From Burkholderiaceae bacterium (lineage in GTDB: Bacteria > Pseudomonadota > Gammaproteobacteria > Burkholderiales > Burkholderiaceae_B): 64,000 bases of DNA. The notes under the pieces were generated by a model that was not told the DNA's origin, did not search any database, and was given only the letters and a program-made list of their open reading frames with translations. A program made the position numbers and the translations under genes. The stretch spans positions 1 to 64,000 of the forward strand of contig JAOATE010000003.1 of assembly GCA_030158305.1 (NCBI GenBank), written 5' to 3'. This document shows positions 44,928 to 53,397 of this stretch, one piece after another; within the stretch, counting starts at the first letter, position 1, and each line of letters starts with the position of its first letter.

Positions 44928-46241
44928 TTACCGTCCTGCAGCGATCAACGCCGCGGTTTCTTCGGGGTGCCTGAAAGCCAAACAACTATTACTGCCACCA
45001 AAACCAAGCGAGTTGGAAAGGGCCATACCGATGCGCGCGGGTCGTGGCACATCGCGCACAATGTCCACCGCGCAATCGGGGTCGAGTTCGCGTAGATTAG
45101 CGCTCGGGGGCATCAAACCATCGCGAATCGCCAAGGCACAAAATCCGGCTTCAACGGCTCCGGCTGCAGCAATCAGGTGACCTGTGACGCTCTTGGTTGA
45201 ACTCACGCCCACCTCCATCGCGCGCTCACCAAAGACAGCATGAACTGCCGCGCACTCGCTTCGATCATTCATCGGCGTCGAGGTGCCGTGCGCATTCAAG
45301 TAAGTGATGTCAGCTTCAGTGGCACCGGCATCGACAATGGCGCGGCGCATCGCTTGAATCGGACCATCGCCCGAGGGGTGGGAGTCGGTAATGCGATATG
45401 ACGACAACGAATTGCCATCACCTGCCAACTCGGCATAAATCGTAGCGCCACGCTGGACTGCGCTGTTCCACTCTTCGAGGACGAGGAAACCGGCACCCTC
45501 CCCCAGCACAAAACCATTACGCGTCAAATCAAACGGGCGGCTGGCACGCTCGGGGGCATCATTGTCAGGCGAAACGGCGGACAGCAAACAAAATCCCGAT
45601 AAGCCAACCGGTGAAATCATTGAATCGAAACCACCCGTGAGCACGCGATCTGCGACACCGCGACGAATCAATCGCAACGCTGTGCCGATGGCTTGGCCAC
45701 CTGACGCGCATGCGGTATGGACTGTCGAGGCATAGCCACGTATGCCGAAACGACGGAGTAACAAAGATACGCCCGCTGTCGACAAGCTGCGGCTAAAAGC
45801 CATCACATCGCTGGCAACCGGTTCAGACAAGATCGCAGAAGGTTCGAATTCACCTTGAGGGGCGGCAGCCCGTTGAATGGCAGCAATTTCTTCGTGCGCC
45901 ACCGTCATCATGCCAGCGCCCACCACACAGCCCCAGCGCGCAGCGTCTTGTTGCGTCGGTCGAATGCCAGCATCAGCAATCGCCTGATCCGCTGCGCCGA
46001 TGGCAAAACGATGGGCGCGGCTTGCGTACTTGAGCAGTTTGCGATCATCAAGGGGTGGCAGATCGTCAAAGCCTTTGACTTCGGCGGCGATACGTGTGGA
46101 AAAACCAGAAGCGTCAAAAATCGTAATAGGACCGGCACATCCCTTGGCGGCCTTGATGCGCGCCCAAGTCGATGCCACATCCAAACCTGCAGGTGTGACA
46201 AGCCCAATGCCAGTAATCGCTACGCGACGTCTTGCGGTCAT
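44928..46241 (-). CDS. beta-ketoacyl-ACP synthase (active ketosynthase of the cluster)
   Basis: 437 residues, FabF-type. The triad is complete: Cys178 in 'STVHTACASGGQAIG', His318 in 'LNAHGTSTPMND' and His355 in 'STKSVTGHLIAAAGAVE'. It performs decarboxylative Claisen condensation between an acyl group and malonyl-ACP. The ATG overlaps the dehydratase stop by four bases and the stop is five bases before the chain-length-factor-like gene. Together they look like one translationally coupled condensing unit. Confidence 0.92.
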   Translation of the reverse strand: MTARRRVAITGIGLVTPAGLDVASTWARIKAAKGCAGPITIFDASGFSTRIAAEVKGFDDLPPLDDRKLLKYASRAHRFAIGAADQAIADAGIRPTQQDAARWGCVVGAGMMTVAHEEIAAIQRAAAPQGEFEPSAILSEPVASDVMAFSRSLSTAGVSLLLRRFGIRGYASTVHTACASGGQAIGTALRLIRRGVADRVLTGGFDSMISPVGLSGFCLLSAVSPDNDAPERASRPFDLTRNGFVLGEGAGFLVLEEWNSAVQRGATIYAELAGDGNSLSSYRITDSHPSGDGPIQAMRRAIVDAGATEADITYLNAHGTSTPMNDRSECAAVHAVFGERAMEVGVSSTKSVTGHLIAAAGAVEAGFCALAIRDGLMPPSANLRELDPDCAVDIVRDVPRPARIGMALSNSLGFGGSNSCLAFRHPEETAALIAAGR

Positions 46242-47158
46242 GCGGTTTCTCCGGAGTCAGGGACAAAGAACATCTTGGCACCTGCAATCGTACGGCCCTC
46301 AGCTTGAGCGCCGACTTTAATCAAAATAGGTTCAACGTCGGATTGACCTGGCTCGGCGACCTCGGCAAACAACACCAGTGTTGCGCCGGGAGCAGTAAAG
46401 GCTCGCACCTTGACGTTGGTAATGCGCTGGACGCGCACGGGGCCACCTGCCAAGCTTTCCGCCAGACGCTGAGCGAGCTGCAGCTGCGCATCCAGCATCA
46501 AGGTCGCGGGAAAAACGGGGCGCCGAGGAAAGTGGTCTAAGAAAAACGCGGCAGAAGCGGGCACGGATAAATTCGCCTCAAGGCGCTGAGTGCTCTGAGT
46601 GCCCTCTCCGGGCAAATCGGTCAGTACAGGACTGGGAACGCCTTTGAAGGCGCCAGGCTTGCGGCCTGTTGAGGTCAGCAAGGCAAAGTCCGCTCTCAAA
46701 GCATCTGGCTCATCAAACTCGAGGATATCGAGCATCGAGCCCAAGGTATCGCTGAGCTCAAGAACGAGCTGACCCTCAACCAGCGCACGACCACGGTACT
46801 GGATGGATTCAGCATCACACGACTCAATATCCACAATCAACTCAAGCGTGTCACCCGCTTTGGGTAAGCGATGCATCCGCGTGTCACCCGCCAACGCAGC
46901 AACGGGGCGATGTGTAAAGTCGACAACCGACATCGCCACCCACGCGGCAAGCTGCCCGATCGCCTCAGCGACCAAGCTCACAGGAAAGTGAGAGACCTCA
47001 GTTGGAATCGTATAGAGACCGGATACGCGGGACGTCCCTTCGATTTGAGTAATGCGATCGACGAACGAAAAGGCTGCGAAGCGGCAAACTGAACCACTAG
47101 CACCACCTACATCACCGTCTGGCGAGGCCTCAGAGGCCTGCGCCATTGAGACTGCCAT
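46238..47158 (-). CDS. double-hotdog 3-hydroxyacyl-ACP dehydratase-like protein
   Basis: 306 residues, about twice a FabZ subunit. The N-terminal half has 'SFVDRITQIEGTSRVSGLYTIPTEVSHFPVSLVAEAIGQLAAW' with His57. The C-terminal half has 'FFLDHFPRRPVFPATLMLDAQLQLAQ' with His209 and Asp223. Both are relatives of FabA/FabZ, but the first lacks the full 'GHFPG' motif. A tandem hotdog in one chain can make the active site that normally forms between two subunits. The ATG at 47158 follows the ACP stop by one base. It would remove water from 3-hydroxyacyl-ACP in the cluster pathway. Confidence 0.8.
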   Translation of the reverse strand: MAVSMAQASEASPDGDVGGASGSVCRFAAFSFVDRITQIEGTSRVSGLYTIPTEVSHFPVSLVAEAIGQLAAWVAMSVVDFTHRPVAALAGDTRMHRLPKAGDTLELIVDIESCDAESIQYRGRALVEGQLVLELSDTLGSMLDILEFDEPDALRADFALLTSTGRKPGAFKGVPSPVLTDLPGEGTQSTQRLEANLSVPASAAFFLDHFPRRPVFPATLMLDAQLQLAQRLAESLAGGPVRVQRITNVKVRAFTAPGATLVLFAEVAEPGQSDVEPILIKVGAQAEGRTIAGAKMFFVPDSGETA

Positions 47159-47159
47159 A

Positions 47160-47588
47160 TCAGCCAGCGGCTTGTGACTCACGCTGAGCGCGGATCACGA
47201 GCTTGCAGAAAGTTTCAGGTGTGTAGAGACGCGCAATGTGATCGACACGCATGGGCGTTTTAAAGCGTGATGCGTCGATTTCGGACAAATACTCGCGTAG
47301 ACGCGCCAAACCTTTTTCGGTCAGGATGCCGTTTTCTTCGAATTCGGCAACAGGCATATCGCCGCGCACGTCTTCGATGATCTTGCCGCGCGGAACCTTG
47401 ATTTTAAAGGCACGTTCAAGACGGAACACCATATCCAGAAAGTCGATTGACTCAGCGTCCAGACCCTCAATCAGAGAGACGTCCAACTTGATGTCATCTA
47501 CATCGCAGCCTAGTGCATCGGCCATCGTTTTTTGAACGGTCGGGAAGACCGCCATGATTTCTTCTTTAGAGATGACTGCTTCAGCCAT
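47160..47588 (-). CDS. acyl carrier protein with C-terminal extension
   Basis: 142 residues, against about 80 for a standard ACP. The phosphopantetheine site is Ser47 in 'GLDAESIDFLDMVFRLE'. The first ~90 residues form the four-helix carrier. Residues ~100-142 ('ASRFKTPMRVDHIARLYTPETFCKLVIRAQRE') are an extra basic, helical-looking tail of unknown role, perhaps a docking segment. It is the third gene of the operon. The fused phosphopantetheinyl transferase encoded downstream is the probable dedicated activator. Confidence 0.9.
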   Translation of the reverse strand: MAEAVISKEEIMAVFPTVQKTMADALGCDVDDIKLDVSLIEGLDAESIDFLDMVFRLERAFKIKVPRGKIIEDVRGDMPVAEFEENGILTEKGLARLREYLSEIDASRFKTPMRVDHIARLYTPETFCKLVIRAQRESQAAG

Positions 47589-47684
47589 GATTTACTCCGT
47601 ATATGTCAACGCGCGCTATTTTAACCCAACTATAGGGAAATCCCGCCTCGCGAAACTGCTGAGACAGGCACAGTACTCCCTGCT

Positions 47685-48443
47685 TCAACCCATTTTAAAG
47701 CCGCCATCGACATAAAGGATCTGTCCGGTGACGTATCCAGCCATATCTGACACTAAGAATGCTACTGCATTCGCAACATCTTGGGCCGCACCATACCGTT
47801 TTAACAGAATGTTGCCCTTTACCTCATCTTCGGCCAAATCCCGGACTTGTTGAGACATTTCAGTCTCAATCACACCCGGCGCGACTGCATTGACCAAAAT
47901 CTTGCGTGGAGCCAGTTCGACGGCCATTGCTCGAGTCAAGGCATCAACAGCACCCTTACTTGCAGCATAGTTGGCCTGACCACGACCGGCTTTAGCGCCT
48001 GCGACCGAGGAAAGATTGACGATACGGCCTGCGCGCTGGGACATCATGTAAGGAATCACTGGCCGAGCAACGTTAAAGACGCCACCGACATTGGTGTTGA
48101 GAACTGACGCGATCTCTTCATCTTCCATTGCAGCCATCAGGTTATCGCGCACGATCCCTGCATTATTGACAAGGATATCAATGCGTTCACAACGTTCGCC
48201 GACGGACTCAACCGCGGCAGCGCATGCGGCAGCATCACTCACATCCACTTGCAGGGCAGTGGCCTGTCCGCCCGCAGCGGTCACCGCCGCGACCACTTCC
48301 TCTGCAGCCGCTTGATTGCCTTTGTAGAAAAAAGTCACATTGACACCCTCGCCAGCGAGAGTTTCGACGATCGCACGACCAATTCCACGTGAGCCGCCGG
48401 TCACGATGGCGACTTTGCCAGATAAACCTGATTTGAACGTCAT
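47685..48443 (-). CDS. fabG: 3-oxoacyl-ACP reductase, FabG type
   Basis: 252 residues from the ATG at 48443, five bases after the enoyl reductase stop; the longer frame to 48521 would overlap that gene. 'VTGGSRGIGRAIV', 'NNAGIVRDNLMAAM' and 'YAASKGAVDALTRAMA' (Tyr-x3-Lys) are typical of FabG. It would reduce 3-oxoacyl-ACP with NADPH. 96 bp separate it from the ACP gene. It is probably not the housekeeping copy, because no fabD or fabH is nearby. Confidence 0.9.
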   Translation of the reverse strand: MTFKSGLSGKVAIVTGGSRGIGRAIVETLAGEGVNVTFFYKGNQAAAEEVVAAVTAAGGQATALQVDVSDAAACAAAVESVGERCERIDILVNNAGIVRDNLMAAMEDEEIASVLNTNVGGVFNVARPVIPYMMSQRAGRIVNLSSVAGAKAGRGQANYAASKGAVDALTRAMAVELAPRKILVNAVAPGVIETEMSQQVRDLAEDEVKGNILLKRYGAAQDVANAVAFLVSDMAGYVTGQILYVDGGFKMG

Positions 48444-48448
48444 AATTT

Positions 48449-49204
48449 TTAACCTGAAATGGCGAAACCGCCGTCGACTACCAATGTGTGACCGTTGACC
48501 CATGCAGCCTCTGGCAAGCACAGTAGATACACCGCATCCGCCACGTTAGCCGGCAGCAGGCTAGGACCGGCAGGAGTACGCGCCGCAAATTCAGACAAAA
48601 CCTGATCCCGATTGGGAAAGTGACTCAAGGCATCGGTATCCACTACGCCGGCAGAGACAGTGTTGACGCGAATTCCGCGTGGACCAAGCTCTTGGGCCAA
48701 CGTCCGAACGAGCGACTCGAGTGCGGCCTTGGAGGCTCCAATAAAGCCGTAATGGGGCATCGCCCGCTGGGCACCGAGACTGGACATTGCCACGATACGA
48801 CCACCGTTCTTCATCAGAGGGGCCGCGTGCTGAGCCAACAAGTTCACTGCGAAGGCATTGGTCTCGAGACACCAGCGAAAATGCTTAAGCGTCATATCCA
48901 TCGCTGGCTTGAGTACGCCCGAGGCGGCATTGCTGATGACGATATCAAGGTGACCGAACTCTTTTGCAATGATTTCGAACATCTCGGCCACGCTATCGGG
49001 CACGCCTACACTCGCCTGCACAGCGATCGCACGCCTGCCCATCGCGCGGACCTCTGCGCATACAGCCTCTGCTTCGTCAGAGCTGTTGTAGTAGTTGGCA
49101 ACAATGTCGCAACCTGCAGAGGCCAATTTCAGGGCACACGCACGACCGATGCCGCGCGCGGCTCCGGTGACCAAAGCAACTTTACCGGATAGGGGCTGAC
49201 TCAT
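48449..49204 (-). CDS. enoyl-ACP reductase, FabL-like SDR
   Basis: 251 residues. The N-terminal motif is 'VTGAARGIGRACAL'. The catalytic pair is spaced Tyr152-x6-Lys159 ('HYGFIGASKAALESLV'), the spacing of FabI and FabL rather than of FabG. 'RVNTVSAGVVDTDALSHFPNR' closely resembles the segment that marks Bacillus FabL. It would saturate the 2-enoyl-ACP, so the final product would be a reduced chain. It is the first gene of the operon and divergent from mmsA across 136 bp. A broader SDR function cannot be excluded. Confidence 0.8.
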   Translation of the reverse strand: MSQPLSGKVALVTGAARGIGRACALKLASAGCDIVANYYNSSDEAEAVCAEVRAMGRRAIAVQASVGVPDSVAEMFEIIAKEFGHLDIVISNAASGVLKPAMDMTLKHFRWCLETNAFAVNLLAQHAAPLMKNGGRIVAMSSLGAQRAMPHYGFIGASKAALESLVRTLAQELGPRGIRVNTVSAGVVDTDALSHFPNRDQVLSEFAARTPAGPSLLPANVADAVYLLCLPEAAWVNGHTLVVDGGFAISG

Positions 49205-49340
49205 AATGGGGGTAACACTCCTAGGGAAAGTGAAAGTTTAACCAAGATCAAGAAAAGCGACCAATAAGCGCCTCAACTAGTGCCCAGCCATCTTACAATG
49301 GAGGATTGATTGATTCATCGCTTACGCTAAAGGAACATGC

Positions 49341-50864
49341 ATGTCCAAGCAGCCTCCAATGCCCGCCATCCCCGCTGTCGTCTCCCAATGGATTCACGGC
49401 AAAACCGTGACGCACTCGGGTGCACGGAGCCAGGATGTCTTTAATCCCGCGACGGGACAAGCCACACGCAAAGTCGAGCTCGCGAGTCTGGAGACCGTCA
49501 ACGAGGCTGTTGCCAGCGCCAAAGCCGCCTTCCCTGCCTGGTCGGATACGCCCCCCATCCGCCGCGCACGCATCATGAACAACTTTCTGGCGTTGCTTAA
49601 TACCCACAAGGACGAGCTCGCCTCGATCATTACGCAGGAGCACGGCAAGGTATTTACCGACGCTCAGGGCGAAGTGATGCGCGGTATCGACATCGTCGAA
49701 TTTGCCTGCGGTATGCCTCAACTGCTCAAAGGCGACTTTACTGACCAAGTCTCGACCGGCATTGACAACTGGACGTTACGCCAGCCGCTCGGCGTAGTGG
49801 CCGGTATTACGCCGTTTAACTTCCCCTGCATGGTGCCTTGCTGGATGTTCCCCGTCGCGATTGCGGCCGGCAACTGTTTTGTGCTCAAACCCAGCGAACG
49901 CGATCCTTCAGCCTCGATTTTCATGGCAGAGTTGTTTAAGAAAGCAGGCTTACCCGATGGCGTCTTTAACGTCGTCCAGGGCGACAAAGTCGCCGTCGAC
50001 GGTTTACTCGAACACCCCGATGTCAAAGCGATCAGCTTTGTGGGCTCGACCCCGATTGCTCAATACATCTACCAGCGTGGTGCCGACCTCGGCAAACGCG
50101 TACAAGCCCTCGGCGGCGCAAAGAACCACATGGTCGTGATGCCCGATGCGGACATCGAACAAGCCGTTGACGGCTTGATTGGCGCAGCTTACGGCTCTGC
50201 TGGCGAGCGTTGTATGGCGATTTCTGTCGCGGTGTTGGTTGGTGATGTCGCTGACAAGATTGTGCCTTTGCTTGCCGAACGCGCTAAAACGCTCAAAATT
50301 AAAAATGGTCTGGAGCTCGATGCTGAAATGGGACCGATCGTGACCCGTCAGGCACTTGAGCGAATCGAGGGCTATATCGATCTCGGTGTCAAAGAAGGCG
50401 CCAAATTAGTGGTTGACGGTCGTGGCATTAAAGTCCCCGGCCACGAACAAGGCTTCTTTACTGGTGGCTCACTGTTTGACCATGTGACGCCAGAGATGCG
50501 CATCTACAAAGAAGAAATTTTCGGCCCAGTCCTTGGCTGTGTGCGCGTCAAAGATTTTGCTCAGGCTGTCGACCTCATCAATGCGCACGAGTTCGGCAAT
50601 GGTGTGTCCTGCTATACCCGTGACGGTAACGTTGCCCGTGAATTTGGTCGCCGTATTCAGGTTGGGATGGTCGGGATCAACGTACCGATTCCTGTTCCTA
50701 TGGCCTGGCATGGTTTTGGTGGCTGGAAGAAAAGCTTGTTTGGAGACATGCATGCCTATGGCGAAGAAGGCGTGCGTTTCTACACCAAGCAAAAATCCAT
50801 CATGCAGCGCTGGCCAGAAACCATTGGCAAAGGTGCTGAGTTTGTCATGCCAACCGCCAAGTAA
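49341..50864 (+). CDS. mmsA: methylmalonate-semialdehyde dehydrogenase (CoA-acylating)
   Basis: 507 residues, aldehyde-dehydrogenase fold. The nucleophile is Cys291 in '[15 protein letters not shown]'. The usual general-base Glu motif is replaced by '[11 protein letters not shown]', which is typical of the CoA-acylating methylmalonate-semialdehyde subgroup. It converts methylmalonate semialdehyde to propionyl-CoA (or malonate semialdehyde to acetyl-CoA) in valine, thymine or inositol breakdown. GGAAC precedes the ATG. Confidence 0.93.
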   Translation: MSKQPPMPAIPAVVSQWIHGKTVTHSGARSQDVFNPATGQATRKVELASLETVNEAVASAKAAFPAWSDTPPIRRARIMNNFLALLNTHKDELASIITQEHGKVFTDAQGEVMRGIDIVEFACGMPQLLKGDFTDQVSTGIDNWTLRQPLGVVAGITPFNFPCMVPCWMFPVAIAAGNCFVLKPSERDPSASIFMAELFKKAGLPDGVFNVVQGDKVAVDGLLEHPDVKAISFVGSTPIAQYIYQRGADLGKRVQALGGAKNHMVVMPDADIEQAVDGLIGAAYGSAGERCMAISVAVLVGDVADKIVPLLAERAKTLKIKNGLELDAEMGPIVTRQALERIEGYIDLGVKEGAKLVVDGRGIKVPGHEQGFFTGGSLFDHVTPEMRIYKEEIFGPVLGCVRVKDFAQAVDLINAHEFGNGVSCYTRDGNVAREFGRRIQVGMVGINVPIPVPMAWHGFGGWKKSLFGDMHAYGEEGVRFYTKQKSIMQRWPETIGKGAEFVMPTAK

Positions 50865-50878
50865 GATCGAGATCAGGG

Positions 50879-51574
50879 ATGACAAAAAGAGCAGTGTGTT
50901 TGTTAAGCGGTGGTCTGGACTCGACCACCGTTCTCGCGATCGCGCAAGACGAGGGCTACGAGGTGTTTGCCCTGAGTTTTCGTTATGGACAGCGTCACTC
51001 CGTTGAGCTTGAAAAGGCAACGGAATTCGCACGTGCGCGCGGCGTATCCAAGCATGTCATCCTAGATTTAGATTTACGTAGCTTTGGTGGGTCTGCACTG
51101 ACGGCCGACATTCCTGTTCCAAAAGGACATTCTATTGACGATATCAGTGCCGGCATTCCTATTACCTATGTACCCGCTCGCAACACGATTTTCTTAAGTT
51201 TGGCATTGGGGTGGGCCGAGGTTCTTGGCGCACAGGATATATTTGTTGGCGTCAATGCGATGGACTACAGCGGCTATCCCGACTGTCGCCCCGAATACAT
51301 CGAAGCCTTTGAGCACTTGGGTAACCTTGCCACCAAAGCGGGCGTCGAAGGTCATCAGCGCCTCAAGATTCGGGCGCCTCTGATCGACATGACGAAAGCC
51401 GATATTATTCGGCGCGGTATGGAGCTCGGCGTCAATTTTGCGGAAACGACGAGTTGCTACGATCCGAGCCCAGAAGGTGCGCCTTGCAAGCAGTGCGATT
51501 CGTGCTTGCTACGCGCCAAGGGGTTTGCTGAGCTTGGGTTGACTGACCCGCTCGATCTCAAGTTCCCTCTCTGA
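50879..51574 (+). CDS. queC: 7-cyano-7-deazaguanine synthase
   Basis: 231 residues. The PP-loop ATPase motif '[14 protein letters not shown]' is at residues 9-22, and the zinc site is formed by '[18 protein letters not shown]' near the C-terminus. It converts 7-carboxy-7-deazaguanine to preQ0 in queuosine synthesis. It lies 14 bp after mmsA; no other que gene is in the window. Confidence 0.97.
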   Translation: MTKRAVCLLSGGLDSTTVLAIAQDEGYEVFALSFRYGQRHSVELEKATEFARARGVSKHVILDLDLRSFGGSALTADIPVPKGHSIDDISAGIPITYVPARNTIFLSLALGWAEVLGAQDIFVGVNAMDYSGYPDCRPEYIEAFEHLGNLATKAGVEGHQRLKIRAPLIDMTKADIIRRGMELGVNFAETTSCYDPSPEGAPCKQCDSCLLRAKGFAELGLTDPLDLKFPL

Positions 51575-51631
51575 TCGAGCGACTCTCTAGGCGCGCAATG
51601 GCTGAGTTCTATGACTGAGCGCGATAGTGGA

Positions 51632-52906
51632 CTAACGCGCTTGAAATGCCAGTGAGAACTCCGGCACGTAGGTCACCAGCATTAACACCACAAACATGAT
51701 GGCGATAAAGGGCCATATCTTTGAAGCGACCTCACCGAGCTTGAGCCCACTGATCGCCATTCCGACAAACAAGCAATATCCGATAGGCGGCGCAGCCATA
51801 CCAATCGCGACGTTTGTCACAATGATGGCACCAAAATGGATCGGATCAATTGCAAAGCTCTTTGCAATCGCAATCAACAGTGGTCCAAGCACAACCATGA
51901 TCGCGATCTCATCCATCACGGCCGCCAACAGGAAAAAAGCAATGTTCAGAACTAGCAGCATCAGCCACTTTTCCTGAATATTCTGTGACAACCATGCGGC
52001 TAATTTAGGTGCGAGTTGCTCTTGTGCGATCAAGATGCCGAAGCCCGCTGAAAAAATCACAATTGACATCACGATCGCAGTAATTTTCAGCGAACGCCAG
52101 ATAATCGGCGAGAGGCTGGCGAAGGTCAGTTGCTTTTCAATCACCATCCCGACGAACAGTGCATACACGCAACTCACAACCGCGGCCTCCGTTGGCGTAA
52201 ACACGCCACCGTAAATTCCGCCAAGAACAATCACTGGGGCCAAAAGCGCCCAAACACCTTCGCGTAAAGCTTGTCCAATCTCACGCAGACTCGCGCGTTT
52301 CTGAGTCGGGATTTTGTTGCGCTTTGCGTGCACCCAGCACACCAGCATCAAACCCAGAGCCATCACGAGCCCTGGCAGGATACCGGCACTAAAAAGTCTG
52401 GAAATTGACTGCTCGGCAATCACACCCCAAATCACAAAGGCAATCGAGGGAGGAATGAGTGGCGCCAATACACCGGCACTCACAGCAAGCGCCGTAGCAA
52501 AGCCTTTACCATAGCCTCGCTCAGCCATCGCGGGAATCATGATCGCCCCAATCGCAGCTGTCGTAGCTGGCGCAGAGCCAGAAATCGCGGCAAAAATTGC
52601 GGCAGCGAGCACCGTAACATGCCCAAGACCACCCGTTAAATGACGAACAAAGACGTCTGCCACTTTAATCAATCGTGCTGACAAACCGCCTGCTGACATT
52701 AACTCTCCGGCCAGCATAAAGAACGGGATCGCCAACAAAGAAAACGACTGCGTTCCTGCAAGGATAGACTGCGGCATGAGTAATGGTTCAATGCCCGCCA
52801 CCAGCAAGGAAATGGCCACCACAATGCCGATCGCAAACGCAAACGGCACACCAAGCAACATCAATGCGCCAAAACCAGCCGACAACAACCACGCCACGCT
52901 ACTCAT
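51632..52906 (-). CDS. TRAP transporter large permease, DctM type
   Basis: About 424 residues from the ATG at 52906, which overlaps the DctQ stop by eight bases. Twelve or so hydrophobic segments and motifs such as 'IPFFMLAGELMSAGG', 'GSAPATTAAIGAIMIPAM' and 'GVFTPTEAAVVSCVYA' are characteristic of DctM. It is the Na+-driven transport subunit. It is the last gene of a four-gene leftward operon. Confidence 0.95.
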   Translation of the reverse strand: MSSVAWLLSAGFGALMLLGVPFAFAIGIVVAISLLVAGIEPLLMPQSILAGTQSFSLLAIPFFMLAGELMSAGGLSARLIKVADVFVRHLTGGLGHVTVLAAAIFAAISGSAPATTAAIGAIMIPAMAERGYGKGFATALAVSAGVLAPLIPPSIAFVIWGVIAEQSISRLFSAGILPGLVMALGLMLVCWVHAKRNKIPTQKRASLREIGQALREGVWALLAPVIVLGGIYGGVFTPTEAAVVSCVYALFVGMVIEKQLTFASLSPIIWRSLKITAIVMSIVIFSAGFGILIAQEQLAPKLAAWLSQNIQEKWLMLLVLNIAFFLLAAVMDEIAIMVVLGPLLIAIAKSFAIDPIHFGAIIVTNVAIGMAAPPIGYCLFVGMAISGLKLGEVASKIWPFIAIMFVVLMLVTYVPEFSLAFQAR

Positions 52907-53369
52907 TAAGAGACTCCGCCCAAGGCATGAGCCTCTCAAAAGAAAATAAAGCAATCAGCACACCAAAAGCAGGTGCTGCCGCGTAAAGAAACTCAATTGG
53001 AAAACCGACCGCAGCTGAAGTCGAACCGCGTGTTTCTTGAAAATATCCCCAGCCTGCATAAGCGATGAATAGCCCCAAGGTAAGAAGCAGCAAGGCAATC
53101 AACCTTTCTAACCACTTGTGCAAAGAAGCAGGCAACACATTCAACATCAAATCCATCCTGGCATGCGTCATGCGTCGCACACCAATGGCTGTCGTGATCA
53201 CAATGATCCAGGCAAAACCTAGCAAGGCAAGCTCTTCGCTCCAGCTCAGAGACTTGCCAAAGACATAACGCAAAAATACTTGCGCCGCCAGGGCGAGAAG
53301 CATGAGCAGCACTAGCGTGACCGCAGCAAACTTCAAGACCCTTTCTAACCAATCAAAATAACGGCGCAT
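52899..53369 (-). CDS. TRAP transporter small permease, DctQ type
   Basis: 156 residues with four hydrophobic segments. 'VFLRYVFGKSLSWSEELALLGFAWIIVITTAIGVRR' in the middle is the conserved core of DctQ proteins. It pairs with the DctM subunit encoded directly downstream. Confidence 0.94.
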   Translation of the reverse strand: MRRYFDWLERVLKFAAVTLVLLMLLALAAQVFLRYVFGKSLSWSEELALLGFAWIIVITTAIGVRRMTHARMDLMLNVLPASLHKWLERLIALLLLTLGLFIAYAGWGYFQETRGSTSAAVGFPIEFLYAAAPAFGVLIALFSFERLMPWAESLNE

Positions 53370-53397
53370 CTGTATTTCCTACTGATGACTTTTAAAA

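Noticed and set aside
48620-49192. Plus-strand open frame of about 190 residues opposite the FabL-like gene
   Set aside because: Antisense shadow; composition follows the coding strand and no domain is visible.
42389-49204. Aryl polyene biosynthesis cluster
   Set aside because: The KS/CLF pair and dehydratase fit, but the hydroxybenzoate ligase, ammonia-lyase, exporter and LolA genes are missing and an enoyl reductase is present, so a polyene product is unlikely.
50469-51032. Minus-strand open frame of about 187 residues spanning mmsA and queC
   Set aside because: It runs across the junction of two certain genes and has no ribosome binding site or motif.
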